64,000 bases of DNA from SZUA-442 sp963792405 (lineage in GTDB: Bacteria; Actinomycetota; Acidimicrobiia; Spongiisociales; UBA5794), in the NCBI GenBank assembly GCA_963792405.1, contig CAWBVU010000006.1, positions 434,001-498,000 on the forward strand, read 5' to 3'. This document shows positions 50,640 to 60,520 of this stretch, one piece after another. Below the pieces are notes generated by a model, which made no database searches, had not been told where the DNA came from, and saw nothing but the letters and a program-made list of their open reading frames with translations. Position 1 is the stretch's first letter, and every line of letters starts with the position of its first letter. The position numbers and the translations under genes were made by a program.

Positions 50640-51421
50640 CCCGATGCGTCGAGGGAGGCCTGGAGGCGTCGCATCCCCGCGATCCAACGGTCGTAGTCGT
50701 TCGCCTTTCCCGCGAAGTACTCGGCGACCTCGGGGTGCGGCAGGACGAGGAACGCTCCCGATTCGACGGCCTCGATCACGCGCGCCGCGACATCCTCGGG
50801 CGCGATCGCGATGCCCTCGACCCAGGTCCGCACCGCCTCGGATCCACCTGCGAAGGCGTCGAGCATCGGCGTGTCGACGAACTGCGGGCACAGGCACGAC
50901 ACGCCGATGCCCCGGTCCCCGTAGGTGATCGCGAGCCACTCAGCGAGGGCGACGGCTGCATGCTTGGTGACGGAGTACGGAGCGGCCCCGAGACTCGTCA
51001 GCAGTCCCGCGGCCGAGGCCGTGGACACGATGTGGCCCTCGCCCCTTGCCAGCATGCCGCCGATGGCATGCCTGACGGCATACACGTGCGCCATGACGTT
51101 GACCTCCCAGGTCCGCTGCCACTGCGCGTCCGCGACGTCGACCGACCCGTCCGTGGCGATTCCCGCGTTGGTGCACAGGATGTCGAGGCTCCCGAACTCC
51201 TGCTCGACGGCGCGGATCGCCTGCGCGGTCGCGTCCTCGTCGGTGACGTCGAGGGTCACCGCTCGCCCATCGACCTCGCGGGCGACGGCCAGTGCTCCCT
51301 CGCCATCGATGTCGGCCACGACGACCGCACGGGCGCCTGCGGCGGCAAAGGCCCTCGCCATGGCCGCCCCGATGCCGCTCGCCCCTCCCGTGATGAACAC
51401 GACGCTGTCGAGGATCTGCAT
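50636..51421 (-). CDS. SDR-family oxidoreductase
   Basis: Short-chain dehydrogenase of 261 aa. Cofactor loop TGGASGIGAAMA, Ser in VSTASAAG and Tyr-x3-Lys in PYSVTKHA are complete. Substrate unknown. The start is ATG 51421, where the Rossmann fold begins. Alternative starts upstream (51472) add a leader without homology. Its promoter region faces that of the MaoC gene, and the two share an inverted-repeat operator candidate at 51468-51486. The -10 reads TAGATT on the minus strand (51471-51476). Confidence 0.88.
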   Translation of the reverse strand: MQILDSVVFITGGASGIGAAMARAFAAAGARAVVVADIDGEGALAVAREVDGRAVTLDVTDEDATAQAIRAVEQEFGSLDILCTNAGIATDGSVDVADAQWQRTWEVNVMAHVYAVRHAIGGMLARGEGHIVSTASAAGLLTSLGAAPYSVTKHAAVALAEWLAITYGDRGIGVSCLCPQFVDTPMLDAFAGGSEAVRTWVEGIAIAPEDVAARVIEAVESGAFLVLPHPEVAEYFAGKANDYDRWIAGMRRLQASLDASG

Positions 51422-51467
51422 GGGCGTCCCTTCGCTCCCGCGCCGCTCCCCACGGCGATCCCACCCG

Positions 51468-51486
51468 GACAATCTAGTAAACTGTC
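51468..51486. promoter_or_regulatory. Inverted repeat overlapping divergent -10 boxes (TetR-type operator candidate)
   Basis: GACAAT and ACTGTC are imperfect inverted arms (GACA-x-T / A-x-TGTC) seven bases apart. The rightward -10 TAAACT (51478-51483) and the leftward -10 TAGATT (51471-51476) both fall within it. A repressor bound here would block both the SDR and MaoC/acyl-CoA dehydrogenase transcripts. The TetR gene at 54343 is the natural candidate. Confidence 0.45.
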
Positions 51487-51510
51487 GTTCACATCCAGAG
51501 GAGGTCCAGA

Positions 51511-51975
51511 GTGAGGGTGGTTCCCGTCGACGAGTTGGCCGACCTGATCGGCAGTGAGACCGGCCGCTCGGAATGGTTCCCCATCGATCAGGATCGCATC
51601 GACGCCTTCGCCGAGGCGACGGAGGACCGCCAATGGATCCATGTCGATCCCGAAGCCGCGCGTCAGGGTCCCTTCGGTGCCACCATCGCCCACGGCTTCC
51701 TCACGCTTTCGCTCGTCAGCGCACTGTCTGCCGACGCGTCGGTCATCCCGAAGGGCGCGGCCATGCTGGTGAATTATGGCAGCGACAAGGTGCGCTTCCT
51801 GAAGCCGGTCCTCGTCGGATCGAGGATCCGCGCGGTCAACACCCTCAAGGATGTCAGGGAGCGCGCGCCGGGCCAGATCCTCCTGACGTCGGGCGTCGTG
51901 GTCGAGATCGAGGGAGAGGAGACGCCGGCGATGGTGGCAGACGTCCTGACCCTCGCCGTGATGGCCCCGAACTGA
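51511..51975 (+). CDS. MaoC-family (R)-specific enoyl-CoA hydratase
   Basis: Hotdog hydratase of 154 aa. The hydratase motif is visible: Asp39 in TEDRQWIH, His44 and the conserved His61-Gly in GATIAHGFLTLSL. It should hydrate trans-2-enoyl-CoA to (3R)-hydroxyacyl-CoA, the substrate type of the SDR at 47563. The GTG start has GAGGAGG ten bases upstream and a TAAACT -10 within the operator candidate. It is the first gene of a unit with the two acyl-CoA dehydrogenases and the TetR regulator. Confidence 0.88.
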   Translation: MRVVPVDELADLIGSETGRSEWFPIDQDRIDAFAEATEDRQWIHVDPEAARQGPFGATIAHGFLTLSLVSALSADASVIPKGAAMLVNYGSDKVRFLKPVLVGSRIRAVNTLKDVRERAPGQILLTSGVVVEIEGEETPAMVADVLTLAVMAPN

Positions 51976-52027
51976 TCCACGACCGAGCCGCCGCTCACCG
52001 ATCCACCCGCACGAGGAGCCCTGCACC

Positions 52028-53227
52028 ATGACCGACACGGATGCCGCCCTGGTCCACGAGGCGCTCGATCGCCTCCTCGCCGACCATCCGCCTTCGACGA
52101 CGGACCCCGCGACCTTCTGGGGCGCCCAGTTCGACGCCGGCCTCGCGTGGGTCGACCTCGCAGAGGGTGACGGCGGCCTCGGCGTGTCGCCGAGGTTCCG
52201 CGAGGTGGTGATGCGAAGGCTCGAGGAAGCGGGGGCTCCGACGTGGAACCGATCGGCCAACATCCTCGGCATCGGCATGGGTGCGGGCGTCCTCGCCGCC
52301 CACGGCACCGAGGCCCAACGGCGTCGGTGGCTCCGTCCGATGTTCACGATGCAGGAGATCTGGTGCCAGCTGTTCTCGGAGCCCGGCGCGGGTTCCGACG
52401 TGGCGGGGCTCGCCACCAGGGCCGTGAGGGACGGCGACCAGTGGATCGTCACCGGCCAGAAGGTCTGGACCACCCTTGCGCACCTCGCGAAGTGGGGCAT
52501 GCTCGTCGCCCGTACCGATCCCGACCAGCCCAAGCACCTTGGCTTGACCTACTTCGTGGTCGACATGGAGGCCCCCGGCGTCGAGGTGCGTCCCCTCTAC
52601 CAGATCACCGGCGAGGCCGAGTTCAACGAGGTCTTCTTCGACGAGACACCGATCCCGGACGACCAGCGCATCGACGACGTCGGCGCGGGCTGGCGCGTCA
52701 CGATGACCACCCTCATGAACGAACGGGTCGCCATTGGGGGGAACACGGTTGCCCGGAATTCGGGGGCGATCGGTGCCGCGATGCGCGTGTGGGCGGCGAG
52801 CGGTTCCGGCGACCCGGGAACCCGGCGCGAGCTCGTGCGGTTGTGGGCCGAAGCCGAGGCGATGCGCCTCACCGCGGCGAGGGCGACGGAGAACCTCAAG
52901 GCAGGTACCCCGGGCCCCGAGGGATCGACGGGGAAGCTCGCCTGGGCGGACCTCAACAAGGAGATCACCTCGTTCACCCTCTCGATGATGGGGATGGAGG
53001 GAGCCACGATCCCCGAGGGCTATACGTTGGAGCCGACCTCGTACGAGACACGCGAGACGGAGCGCGTCATGAGCCCGCAGCGGCACTTCCTGAGGGCGAG
53101 GGCGAACTCGATCGAGGGCGGGACCTCCGAGATCATGCGCAACATCCTCGGTGAGCGGGTCCTCGGCCTGCCGGGGGAGCCGCGCGTCGACAAGGACCTC
53201 CCCTGGAAGGAGGTGCCCCGTGGCTGA
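52028..53227 (+). CDS. Acyl-CoA dehydrogenase, subunit 1
   Basis: FAD-dependent acyl-CoA dehydrogenase of 399 aa that introduces the alpha-beta double bond. It shows WCQLFSEPGAGSDVAGL, GQKVWTTLAHLAKWG and EVFFDETPIPDD. Near the end come SIEGGTSEIMRNILGERV and the Arg/Glu residues for flavin and base. The pattern resembles the FadE-type subunits found as pairs in actinobacterial steroid degradation. It overlaps the next dehydrogenase gene by eight bases, suggesting a heteromeric enzyme. AGGAG lies close before the ATG. Confidence 0.92.
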   Translation: MTDTDAALVHEALDRLLADHPPSTTDPATFWGAQFDAGLAWVDLAEGDGGLGVSPRFREVVMRRLEEAGAPTWNRSANILGIGMGAGVLAAHGTEAQRRRWLRPMFTMQEIWCQLFSEPGAGSDVAGLATRAVRDGDQWIVTGQKVWTTLAHLAKWGMLVARTDPDQPKHLGLTYFVVDMEAPGVEVRPLYQITGEAEFNEVFFDETPIPDDQRIDDVGAGWRVTMTTLMNERVAIGGNTVARNSGAIGAAMRVWAASGSGDPGTRRELVRLWAEAEAMRLTAARATENLKAGTPGPEGSTGKLAWADLNKEITSFTLSMMGMEGATIPEGYTLEPTSYETRETERVMSPQRHFLRARANSIEGGTSEIMRNILGERVLGLPGEPRVDKDLPWKEVPRG

Positions 53228-54341
53228 GACGACCGGATTTCGTCGCTCCGAGGAGCAGAAGATGCTCGCCGACACGCTTCGCGAGGTGCTCGATTCGGTG
53301 TCCGACACCGACGCGACGAGGACGCTGTCCCTCGAGGTCGACGCGATCGATCGGCCCACGTGGAAGGCCCTCTCGGAGATGGGCGTGATCGGGCTCACGT
53401 TGCCCGCTGCCCACGGCGGGGCAGACTCGCCGATGACCGACCTCGCCGTCGTCTTCGAGGAGCTGGGACGGGCCGTTCGGGCGGTCCCGCTCGTGTCGAC
53501 CGTCGCGGCGGCGACCGCGATCGTGGAAGCGGGCGACGACGCTCAGAGGGCCGCCTTCGTCCCCTCGCTCGCATCGGGCGAGGTGGTGGGGACGCTCGCC
53601 GTCTTCGAGGACGCCCACGGTGGAGGAGTCGACGATCCCGCGACGATCGCCGTGCGGCGCGACGGTGGCATCCGCCTGACCGGCACGAAGCGCTACGTGA
53701 CCGATGCGATGCACGCCGGCATCTTCGTGGTGAGCGCCTCCATCGATGGGGGCGTCGGTCTCTTCGTCGTCGCCGCGGGGACCGAGGGGGTCACCGTCGA
53801 GTCGCTGAACGCACTCGACCCCACGCGCCCACTCGGCCACGTGACCCTCGATGTCGTCGTGGGCGACGACGCCTACCTCGGCGGAGCACCCAACCGTGAT
53901 GCCCTCGCCCGCGCCCTCGACGTGGCCGTGGTGGCCATCGCGGCCGAGCAGGTCGGCGCCGCCGAGCGCTGCCTCGAGATGTCGGTCGAGTATGCGAGGA
54001 GTCGGTACCAGTTCGGCAGGGCCATCGGCTCGTTCCAGGCGATCAAGCACCGCTGTGCCGACATGCTGGTGGCCCTCGAACACGCACGGACGGTCGCATG
54101 GCATGCAGCCGCCACGATCGACGATCCGGTCGAGGCCGCCATCTCGGTCCCGCTCGCCAAGAGCGTGTGCTCCGATGCCGCCATGAGGGCGGCAGGGGAC
54201 ACGATCCAGATCCATGGCGGGATCGGCTTCACCTGGGAGCACGACGCCCACCTGTACTTCAAGCGGGCCAAGGCCACGTCGTTGCTGTTCGGGTCGATCG
54301 ACCACCACAGGGACCGGCTCGCCGACGCGCTCGGCATCTGA
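53220..54341 (+). CDS. Acyl-CoA dehydrogenase, subunit 2
   Basis: Acyl-CoA dehydrogenase homologue of 373 aa. It has the flavin-binding part (SRYQFGRAIGSFQAIKHR) and the C-terminal IHGGIGFTWEHDAHLYFKR. The substrate-binding middle is divergent from the upstream copy, so one subunit may lack full catalysis. Adjacent FadE pairs forming alpha2-beta2 enzymes are known from mycobacterial cholesterol breakdown, which is the model here by analogy. The GTG start lies inside the end of the first gene. A TetR gene follows one base after its stop. Confidence 0.9.
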   Translation: MAETTGFRRSEEQKMLADTLREVLDSVSDTDATRTLSLEVDAIDRPTWKALSEMGVIGLTLPAAHGGADSPMTDLAVVFEELGRAVRAVPLVSTVAAATAIVEAGDDAQRAAFVPSLASGEVVGTLAVFEDAHGGGVDDPATIAVRRDGGIRLTGTKRYVTDAMHAGIFVVSASIDGGVGLFVVAAGTEGVTVESLNALDPTRPLGHVTLDVVVGDDAYLGGAPNRDALARALDVAVVAIAAEQVGAAERCLEMSVEYARSRYQFGRAIGSFQAIKHRCADMLVALEHARTVAWHAAATIDDPVEAAISVPLAKSVCSDAAMRAAGDTIQIHGGIGFTWEHDAHLYFKRAKATSLLFGSIDHHRDRLADALGI

Positions 54342-54342
54342 C

Positions 54343-54933
54343 GTGGTGTCGACGAGTTCGCCCCCTGCCACCGAAAAGGGTCGCCTTCGCAGGGAGCGCA
54401 TCATCGAGGCCGCCACGCGCCTCTTCCACCGGGCCGGATACCACGCGACGGGCATCGACGACATCGGTGAGGCTGCGGGCATCACCGGCCCGGGGGTCTA
54501 CCGGCACTTCGCGAGCAAGGACGACATCCTCATGGCGGTGTTCGACCGCATCTGGATGCGTCTCAGGCAGGGACTCGACGCGGTGCAGGACCTCGATCAC
54601 GCCGAGGCGCTCGACATCCTGATCGCCGCGCATGTCGACACCACGGTCGACAAGGGCGCGGAGATCGCCCTGATGCACCGTGAGCTGCGGAACCTCCCGT
54701 CCGACTATCAGGCGAAGGCGAATCGGAATCGGCGCACGTATGAGCGCGAGTGGGCGTCCCATATCGCCGCCTTGCACCCCCGCCTCGGCGACGAGGAAGC
54801 CCGCATGGTCGCGCGATCCGTCTTCTGGCTCATCAACGCCCATGCGGCGGACCCCCCGCAGCGATCGATGCCGCCCGACCGAGCACGGGAGATGCTCAGG
54901 GCGATGGCCCATGGTGCGATCGCCGGGGTGTGA
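54343..54933 (+). CDS. TetR-family transcriptional regulator
   Basis: A 196-aa repressor-type protein. The helix-turn-helix is at about 18-60: RRERIIEAATRLFHRAGYH, then DIGEAAGITGPGVYRHF and ASKDDILMAVF, the classical TetR pattern. The C-terminal ligand domain is typical of regulators of lipid or steroid catabolism, but the effector is unknown. It is coded just after the acyl-CoA dehydrogenase pair and probably controls the divergent promoter at 51468-51486. GTG 54343 starts one base after the previous stop, and GTG 54346 is a close alternative. Confidence 0.9.
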   Translation: MVSTSSPPATEKGRLRRERIIEAATRLFHRAGYHATGIDDIGEAAGITGPGVYRHFASKDDILMAVFDRIWMRLRQGLDAVQDLDHAEALDILIAAHVDTTVDKGAEIALMHRELRNLPSDYQAKANRNRRTYEREWASHIAALHPRLGDEEARMVARSVFWLINAHAADPPQRSMPPDRAREMLRAMAHGAIAGV

Positions 54934-54961
54934 GGCCGTCCCGGATGGGCACCGGTGCGTC

Positions 54962-54967
54962 TAGGGT
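54962..54967 (+). promoter_or_regulatory. Leaderless -10 box TAGGGT for the LLM oxidoreductase
   Basis: TAGGGT, six bases, ATG at 54974, 41 bp after the TetR gene. No ribosome site. Confidence 0.45.
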
Positions 54968-54973
54968 CGGGGC

Positions 54974-55960
54974 ATGCAGTTCGGAGCCTTCATCCCACAA
55001 GGTTGGCGACTCGATCTCGTCGACATCACGCCCGAGGACCAGTGGCCCACCATGCAGCGCGTCGCATGGCAGGCAGAGCAGCTCGGGTACGACTCGATCT
55101 GGGTCTACGACCATTTCCACACGATCCCCGTCGGCACACAGGAGCCGACCTACGAGGCATGGACGCTCATGGCCTCGCTCGCCGCGGTCACCGAGCGCGT
55201 CCGGCTCGGGCAGATGTGCACGTGCAACGGGTATCGATCACCCTCCTACCTCGCGAAGGTGGCGGCGTCGATCGACGTCATCTCAGGTGGACGCGTCGAG
55301 ATGGGGATCGGCGGCGGTTGGTACGAGCAGGAGTACCTGGCCTACGGCTATCCGTTCCCGAAGGCGTCGGTGCGCCTCGGAGAGCTCGACGAGGCCGTCC
55401 AGATCATGCGGTCGATGTGGACCGACGACGAGGCATCCTTCAGGGGTCGGCACTACACGATCGACGGTGCCATCTGCCTGCCCAAGCCGCTCCAGGGATC
55501 GATCCCCATGTGGATCGCCGGCGGGGGAGAGCAGCTGACGCTGCGGACGGCCGCCAGGTACGCCGACTACACCAATTTCGGGGGATCGGTCGAGGGCTTC
55601 ACGCACAAGTCCGAGGTCCTCGAGCGCCATTGCATCGACGTCGGCAGGGACGTCTCCGAGATCACGAGGTCGATGAACTTCAATGTCGTCCTCGCCGAGG
55701 ACCAGGGGACGCTCGACGGCAAGCTCGAGGTGCTCGCACAGCGGTACGGTTCCGTGCCGCCCGTCGACGGCCACAGGACCGTCCAGCGCTGGTTCGGTGG
55801 GGACGAGGCGGCGATCGGCACGCCGGAGAGGGTGATCGAGCACCTCAAGGCCTACGAGGCGGTCGGCATGGAGTATGCGATCGTGTACTTCCCCGACGCG
55901 GCCTACGGCGGCGAGTCCCTCGAGGCATTCGCCAGGGAGGTCATCCCCGCCTTCGCCTGA
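54974..55960 (+). CDS. LLM-class F420-dependent oxidoreductase
   Basis: Luciferase-like TIM-barrel protein of 328 aa. It begins FGAFIPQGW and has YDSIWVYDHFHTIP, then ERVRLGQMCTCNGYRSP and DVISGGRVEMGIGGGWYEQEY. IPMWIAGGGEQLTLR is the F420-type LLM binding block. Family members transfer hydride between F420 and diverse substrates. The gene is separate from the acyl-CoA cluster by its own -10 box. FbiD elsewhere in the window supports the presence of the cofactor. Confidence 0.9.
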   Translation: MQFGAFIPQGWRLDLVDITPEDQWPTMQRVAWQAEQLGYDSIWVYDHFHTIPVGTQEPTYEAWTLMASLAAVTERVRLGQMCTCNGYRSPSYLAKVAASIDVISGGRVEMGIGGGWYEQEYLAYGYPFPKASVRLGELDEAVQIMRSMWTDDEASFRGRHYTIDGAICLPKPLQGSIPMWIAGGGEQLTLRTAARYADYTNFGGSVEGFTHKSEVLERHCIDVGRDVSEITRSMNFNVVLAEDQGTLDGKLEVLAQRYGSVPPVDGHRTVQRWFGGDEAAIGTPERVIEHLKAYEAVGMEYAIVYFPDAAYGGESLEAFAREVIPAFA

Positions 55961-55993
55961 GCCAGGGGGCGCACAGGCCGCACCCCATGGGCA

Positions 55994-57291
55994 TCACGCG
56001 TGGCCGTCGTAGAACTGTGCCTCCTCGGTCGACCCTTCGAGCGCGAGCGTCGAGGACGCCCCGCCCGTGATCACCTGGCTCACCTGGTCGAAATACCCTG
56101 CGCCGACCTCGCGTTGGTGCCTGGTCGCCGTGTAGCCGGACGCCTCCATCGCGAACTCCGACTCCTGCAGCTCGACGTAGGCGGACATGCCGCGCTCGGC
56201 GTACCCGCGGGCGAGGTCGAACATGGTGGCGTTGAGGGCGTGGAAGCCTGCGAGGGTGATGAACTGGAATCGATACCCCATCGCGCCCAGCTCCTTCTGG
56301 AACGAGGCGATCGTCGCATCGTCGAGGTGCCGCTTCCAGTTGAAGGACGGGGAGCAGTTGTAGGCGAGCATCTTCCCCGGATGCTCGGCGTGGATGGCCT
56401 CGGCGAAGGTCGCCGCCTCGTCCAGGTCCGGCGTCGAGGTCTCGCACCACACCAGGTCGGCATAGGGGGCGTAGGCGAGGCCACGGGCGATCGCCGCCTC
56501 CATCGAGTTGCGCACCGTGTAGAACCCCTCGGATGTCCGTTCCCCTGTCACGAATGCACGGTCGCGATCGTCGATGTCGCTCGTCAGGAGGGTCGCGCCG
56601 AGCGAGTCCGTCCGGGCCACCACGAGGGTGGGGACGCCCATCACGTCGGCGGCCAACCGTGCGGCGATCAGCGCTCGGATGTGCTGCGAGGTCGGGATCA
56701 GGACCTTGCCGCCCATGTGGCCGCACTTCTTCTCGGAGGACAACTGGTCCTCGAGATGCACGGCGGCGGCGCCCGCCTCGATGAAGGCCTTGGTGATCTC
56801 GAACACGTTGAGGGGGCCCCCGAAGCCCGACTCGGCGTCGGCCACGATCGGCACGAACCAATCGGTCGTCGTGCCGCCCTCCGACCACTCGATCTCATCC
56901 GCCCGCTTGAGGGCACTGTTGATCCTCGCCACGAGGGCAGGGGCGGAGTTCGCCGGGTACAGCGACTGGTCCGGATACACGGATCCGGCCAGATTCGCGT
57001 CGGCGGCGACCTGCCATCCGGACAGGTAGATCGCCCGGAGGCCTGCCCTCACCATCTGGACGGCCTGGCCGCCCGTCATCGCCCCGAGCGCGTTGAGGTA
57101 GTCCTCCTGGTGCAGGAGGTCCCACAGCTTGGTCGCCATCGAGGTGGCGAGGCTGCGGGCCTCGATGAACGATCCCTGGAGGCGCACGACGTCCTCCGCG
57201 GTGTAGGTCCGCTCGATGCCCTCCCACCTCGGATTCGTCTCCCAGTCCTCCCTGATCCGTTGCGCCCTCTGGGTGATCAGCTGCTCGTTGG

Positions 57292-57295
<4 letters not shown>
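55994..57295 (-). CDS. aceA: Isocitrate lyase
   Basis: Glyoxylate-shunt enzyme (433 aa) splitting isocitrate into glyoxylate and succinate. It has the catalytic signature K-K-C-G-H at 189-193 (Cys191), preceded by the VHLEDQLSSE metal/substrate region. GMSAYVELQ and the ATRHQREVG loop are also present. The length matches bacterial ICL. The ATG at 57295 overlaps the aceB stop by four bases, so aceB-aceA form one transcript, probably regulated by the divergent RamB. Together with malate synthase it allows growth on acetate and fatty acids. Confidence 0.96.
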
Positions 57296-58920
<1,625 letters not shown>

Positions 58921-58963
58921 GTTCGTCCTCCTCGCTCGAGTCCTCAGGAAACGACGGATTTCC

Positions 58964-58991
58964 CACAAACGCAAACTCATGCCATGCAAAG
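58964..58991. promoter_or_regulatory. Two RamB-like sites between aceB and ramB
   Basis: CACAAACGCAAACT (58964-58977) and ATGCAAAG (58984-58991) both read as TTTGC elements on the minus strand (AGTTTGCG and CTTTGCAT), resembling the TTTGCAAA-type sites of corynebacterial RamB. They lie in the aceB promoter region and 7 bp before the ramB -10 TATTCT (58998-59003). Binding is inferred from similarity only. Confidence 0.5.
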
Positions 58992-59033
58992 ATCAGATAT
59001 TCTTTCTACCAGCGACAGATTGGGGTCCAGTTC

Positions 59034-60476
59034 ATGATCGATCCGATGATCTTCGGCCAGCGCGTGCGCCACTACCGCAAGCGGGCGGGGATGACCCTCG
59101 ACGACCTGGGCCAGCGCGTGGGAAAGCCTGCGCCGTACCTGTCGCTCCTCGAGAACGGCAAGAGGGAGCCGAAGCTCGGACTGATCAACGACCTGTCGGG
59201 CGCCCTCGGCGTCGAGGTCGCCGACCTCCTCTCCGAGGAGCCACCATCCCGGCGAGCCCACCTCGAGGTCGCCATCGAGCGGGCGCAGAGGGATCACGCG
59301 TATCGTGACCTGTCGCTGCCCTATCTCAAACCATCGAGCCGGATTCCCGATGTCGCTCTCGAGCACATCGTCCGCCTCTACGACGAGCTCAGGGGCAGGG
59401 ACAGCGCCGCCGCCTTCACCAGGGACGAGGCGAGGGCGGCGAACGCCGAGCTCCGCGCCGAGATGACCGAGCGCGGCAATTACTTCTCCGGTATCGAACG
59501 CATCGCGGCAGCGGCCGTCGACGCCATCGACTGGTCCGGGCAGGGGGCGATGTCCAAGGGCGATCTCAACGCCCTCGCCGCCCATTTCGGATTCAGGGTC
59601 ATCAGGACACCCGATGTCCCTGCATCGGTGAGATCGGTGACCGACCTGCGCAACGGGAGGATCTTCGTCCACGGGCGCGACAACTTCGACTCGAAGCAGT
59701 CCCGATCCGTGATCCTCCAGACCCTCGGGCACTTCGCCCTCGACCATCCCACGCCGAGGGACTTCGTCGAGTTCCTCCGCCAACGCGTCGAGGCGAACTA
59801 CTTCGCAGGTGCGGTCCTCGTCCCGGAACGCACAGCCGTGCCGTTCCTGCTCGATGCGAAGGCGGACCGGAACTTGTCCGTGGAGGACCTGAAGGACCGC
59901 TTCTTCGTGTCCTACGAGATGGCGGGCCATCGATTCACGAACCTCGCCACCGAACACCTGGGGCTCCGCACCCACTTCGTGCGCTCCGACGACCAGGGGA
60001 TCATCTGGAAGGCCTACGAGAACAACGGTGTCCCGTTCCCGAAGAACTCGGCGGGCGCCATCGAGGGCCAACGCCTGTGCCGTGAGTGGGGGACCCGCCA
60101 GGCCTTCCTCTCGGACGCCAGGTACACGATCCACTACCAGTACACGGACACGTCGTCGGGCAGCTACTGGTGCGCGACGTTCGTCGAGGCGGCCAGGGAG
60201 CCCGCATCGGCGATCACCGTGGGTGCGCGCTTCGAGGATGCGAAGTGGTTCCGCGGCTGGAACACGACGCGGCGATCCGTGTCGCGGTGTCCGGACGGCC
60301 CCTGTTGTCGGTCCGTGTCCCACGAGATGGCCGAGCACTGGAACGGCTACGCATGGCCTTCGGTCAGGCCGAACTCGCACATGCTCGCCGCCATGCCCGT
60401 CGAGACGATCCCGGGGGTGGACATGGTCGAGGTGTACGAGTTCCTGTCCAAGCAGGAGGCAGAGGCGTACCGATGA
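59034..60476 (+). CDS. ramB: RamB-type regulator of acetate metabolism (HTH + ScfR)
   Basis: A 480-aa transcription factor. An XRE-type helix-turn-helix lies at about 8-65 (FGQRVRHYRKRAGMTLDDLG). A long middle region follows, with an IrrE/peptidase-like segment in which the expected H-E-x2-H is replaced by H-F-A-L-D-H at 233-238, so proteolysis is unlikely. The C-terminal ScfR-like domain has a Cys group (SRCPDGPCCRS). In corynebacteria and mycobacteria RamB sits beside isocitrate lyase genes and represses glyoxylate enzymes, and here it is divergent from aceBA. The start could also be ATG 59046. Confidence 0.93.
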   Translation: MIDPMIFGQRVRHYRKRAGMTLDDLGQRVGKPAPYLSLLENGKREPKLGLINDLSGALGVEVADLLSEEPPSRRAHLEVAIERAQRDHAYRDLSLPYLKPSSRIPDVALEHIVRLYDELRGRDSAAAFTRDEARAANAELRAEMTERGNYFSGIERIAAAAVDAIDWSGQGAMSKGDLNALAAHFGFRVIRTPDVPASVRSVTDLRNGRIFVHGRDNFDSKQSRSVILQTLGHFALDHPTPRDFVEFLRQRVEANYFAGAVLVPERTAVPFLLDAKADRNLSVEDLKDRFFVSYEMAGHRFTNLATEHLGLRTHFVRSDDQGIIWKAYENNGVPFPKNSAGAIEGQRLCREWGTRQAFLSDARYTIHYQYTDTSSGSYWCATFVEAAREPASAITVGARFEDAKWFRGWNTTRRSVSRCPDGPCCRSVSHEMAEHWNGYAWPSVRPNSHMLAAMPVETIPGVDMVEVYEFLSKQEAEAYR

Positions 60477-60520
60477 CACCGCCGACCGCGGTGACGTCCA
60501 CCCGTGGCAGACTGGCGGGC

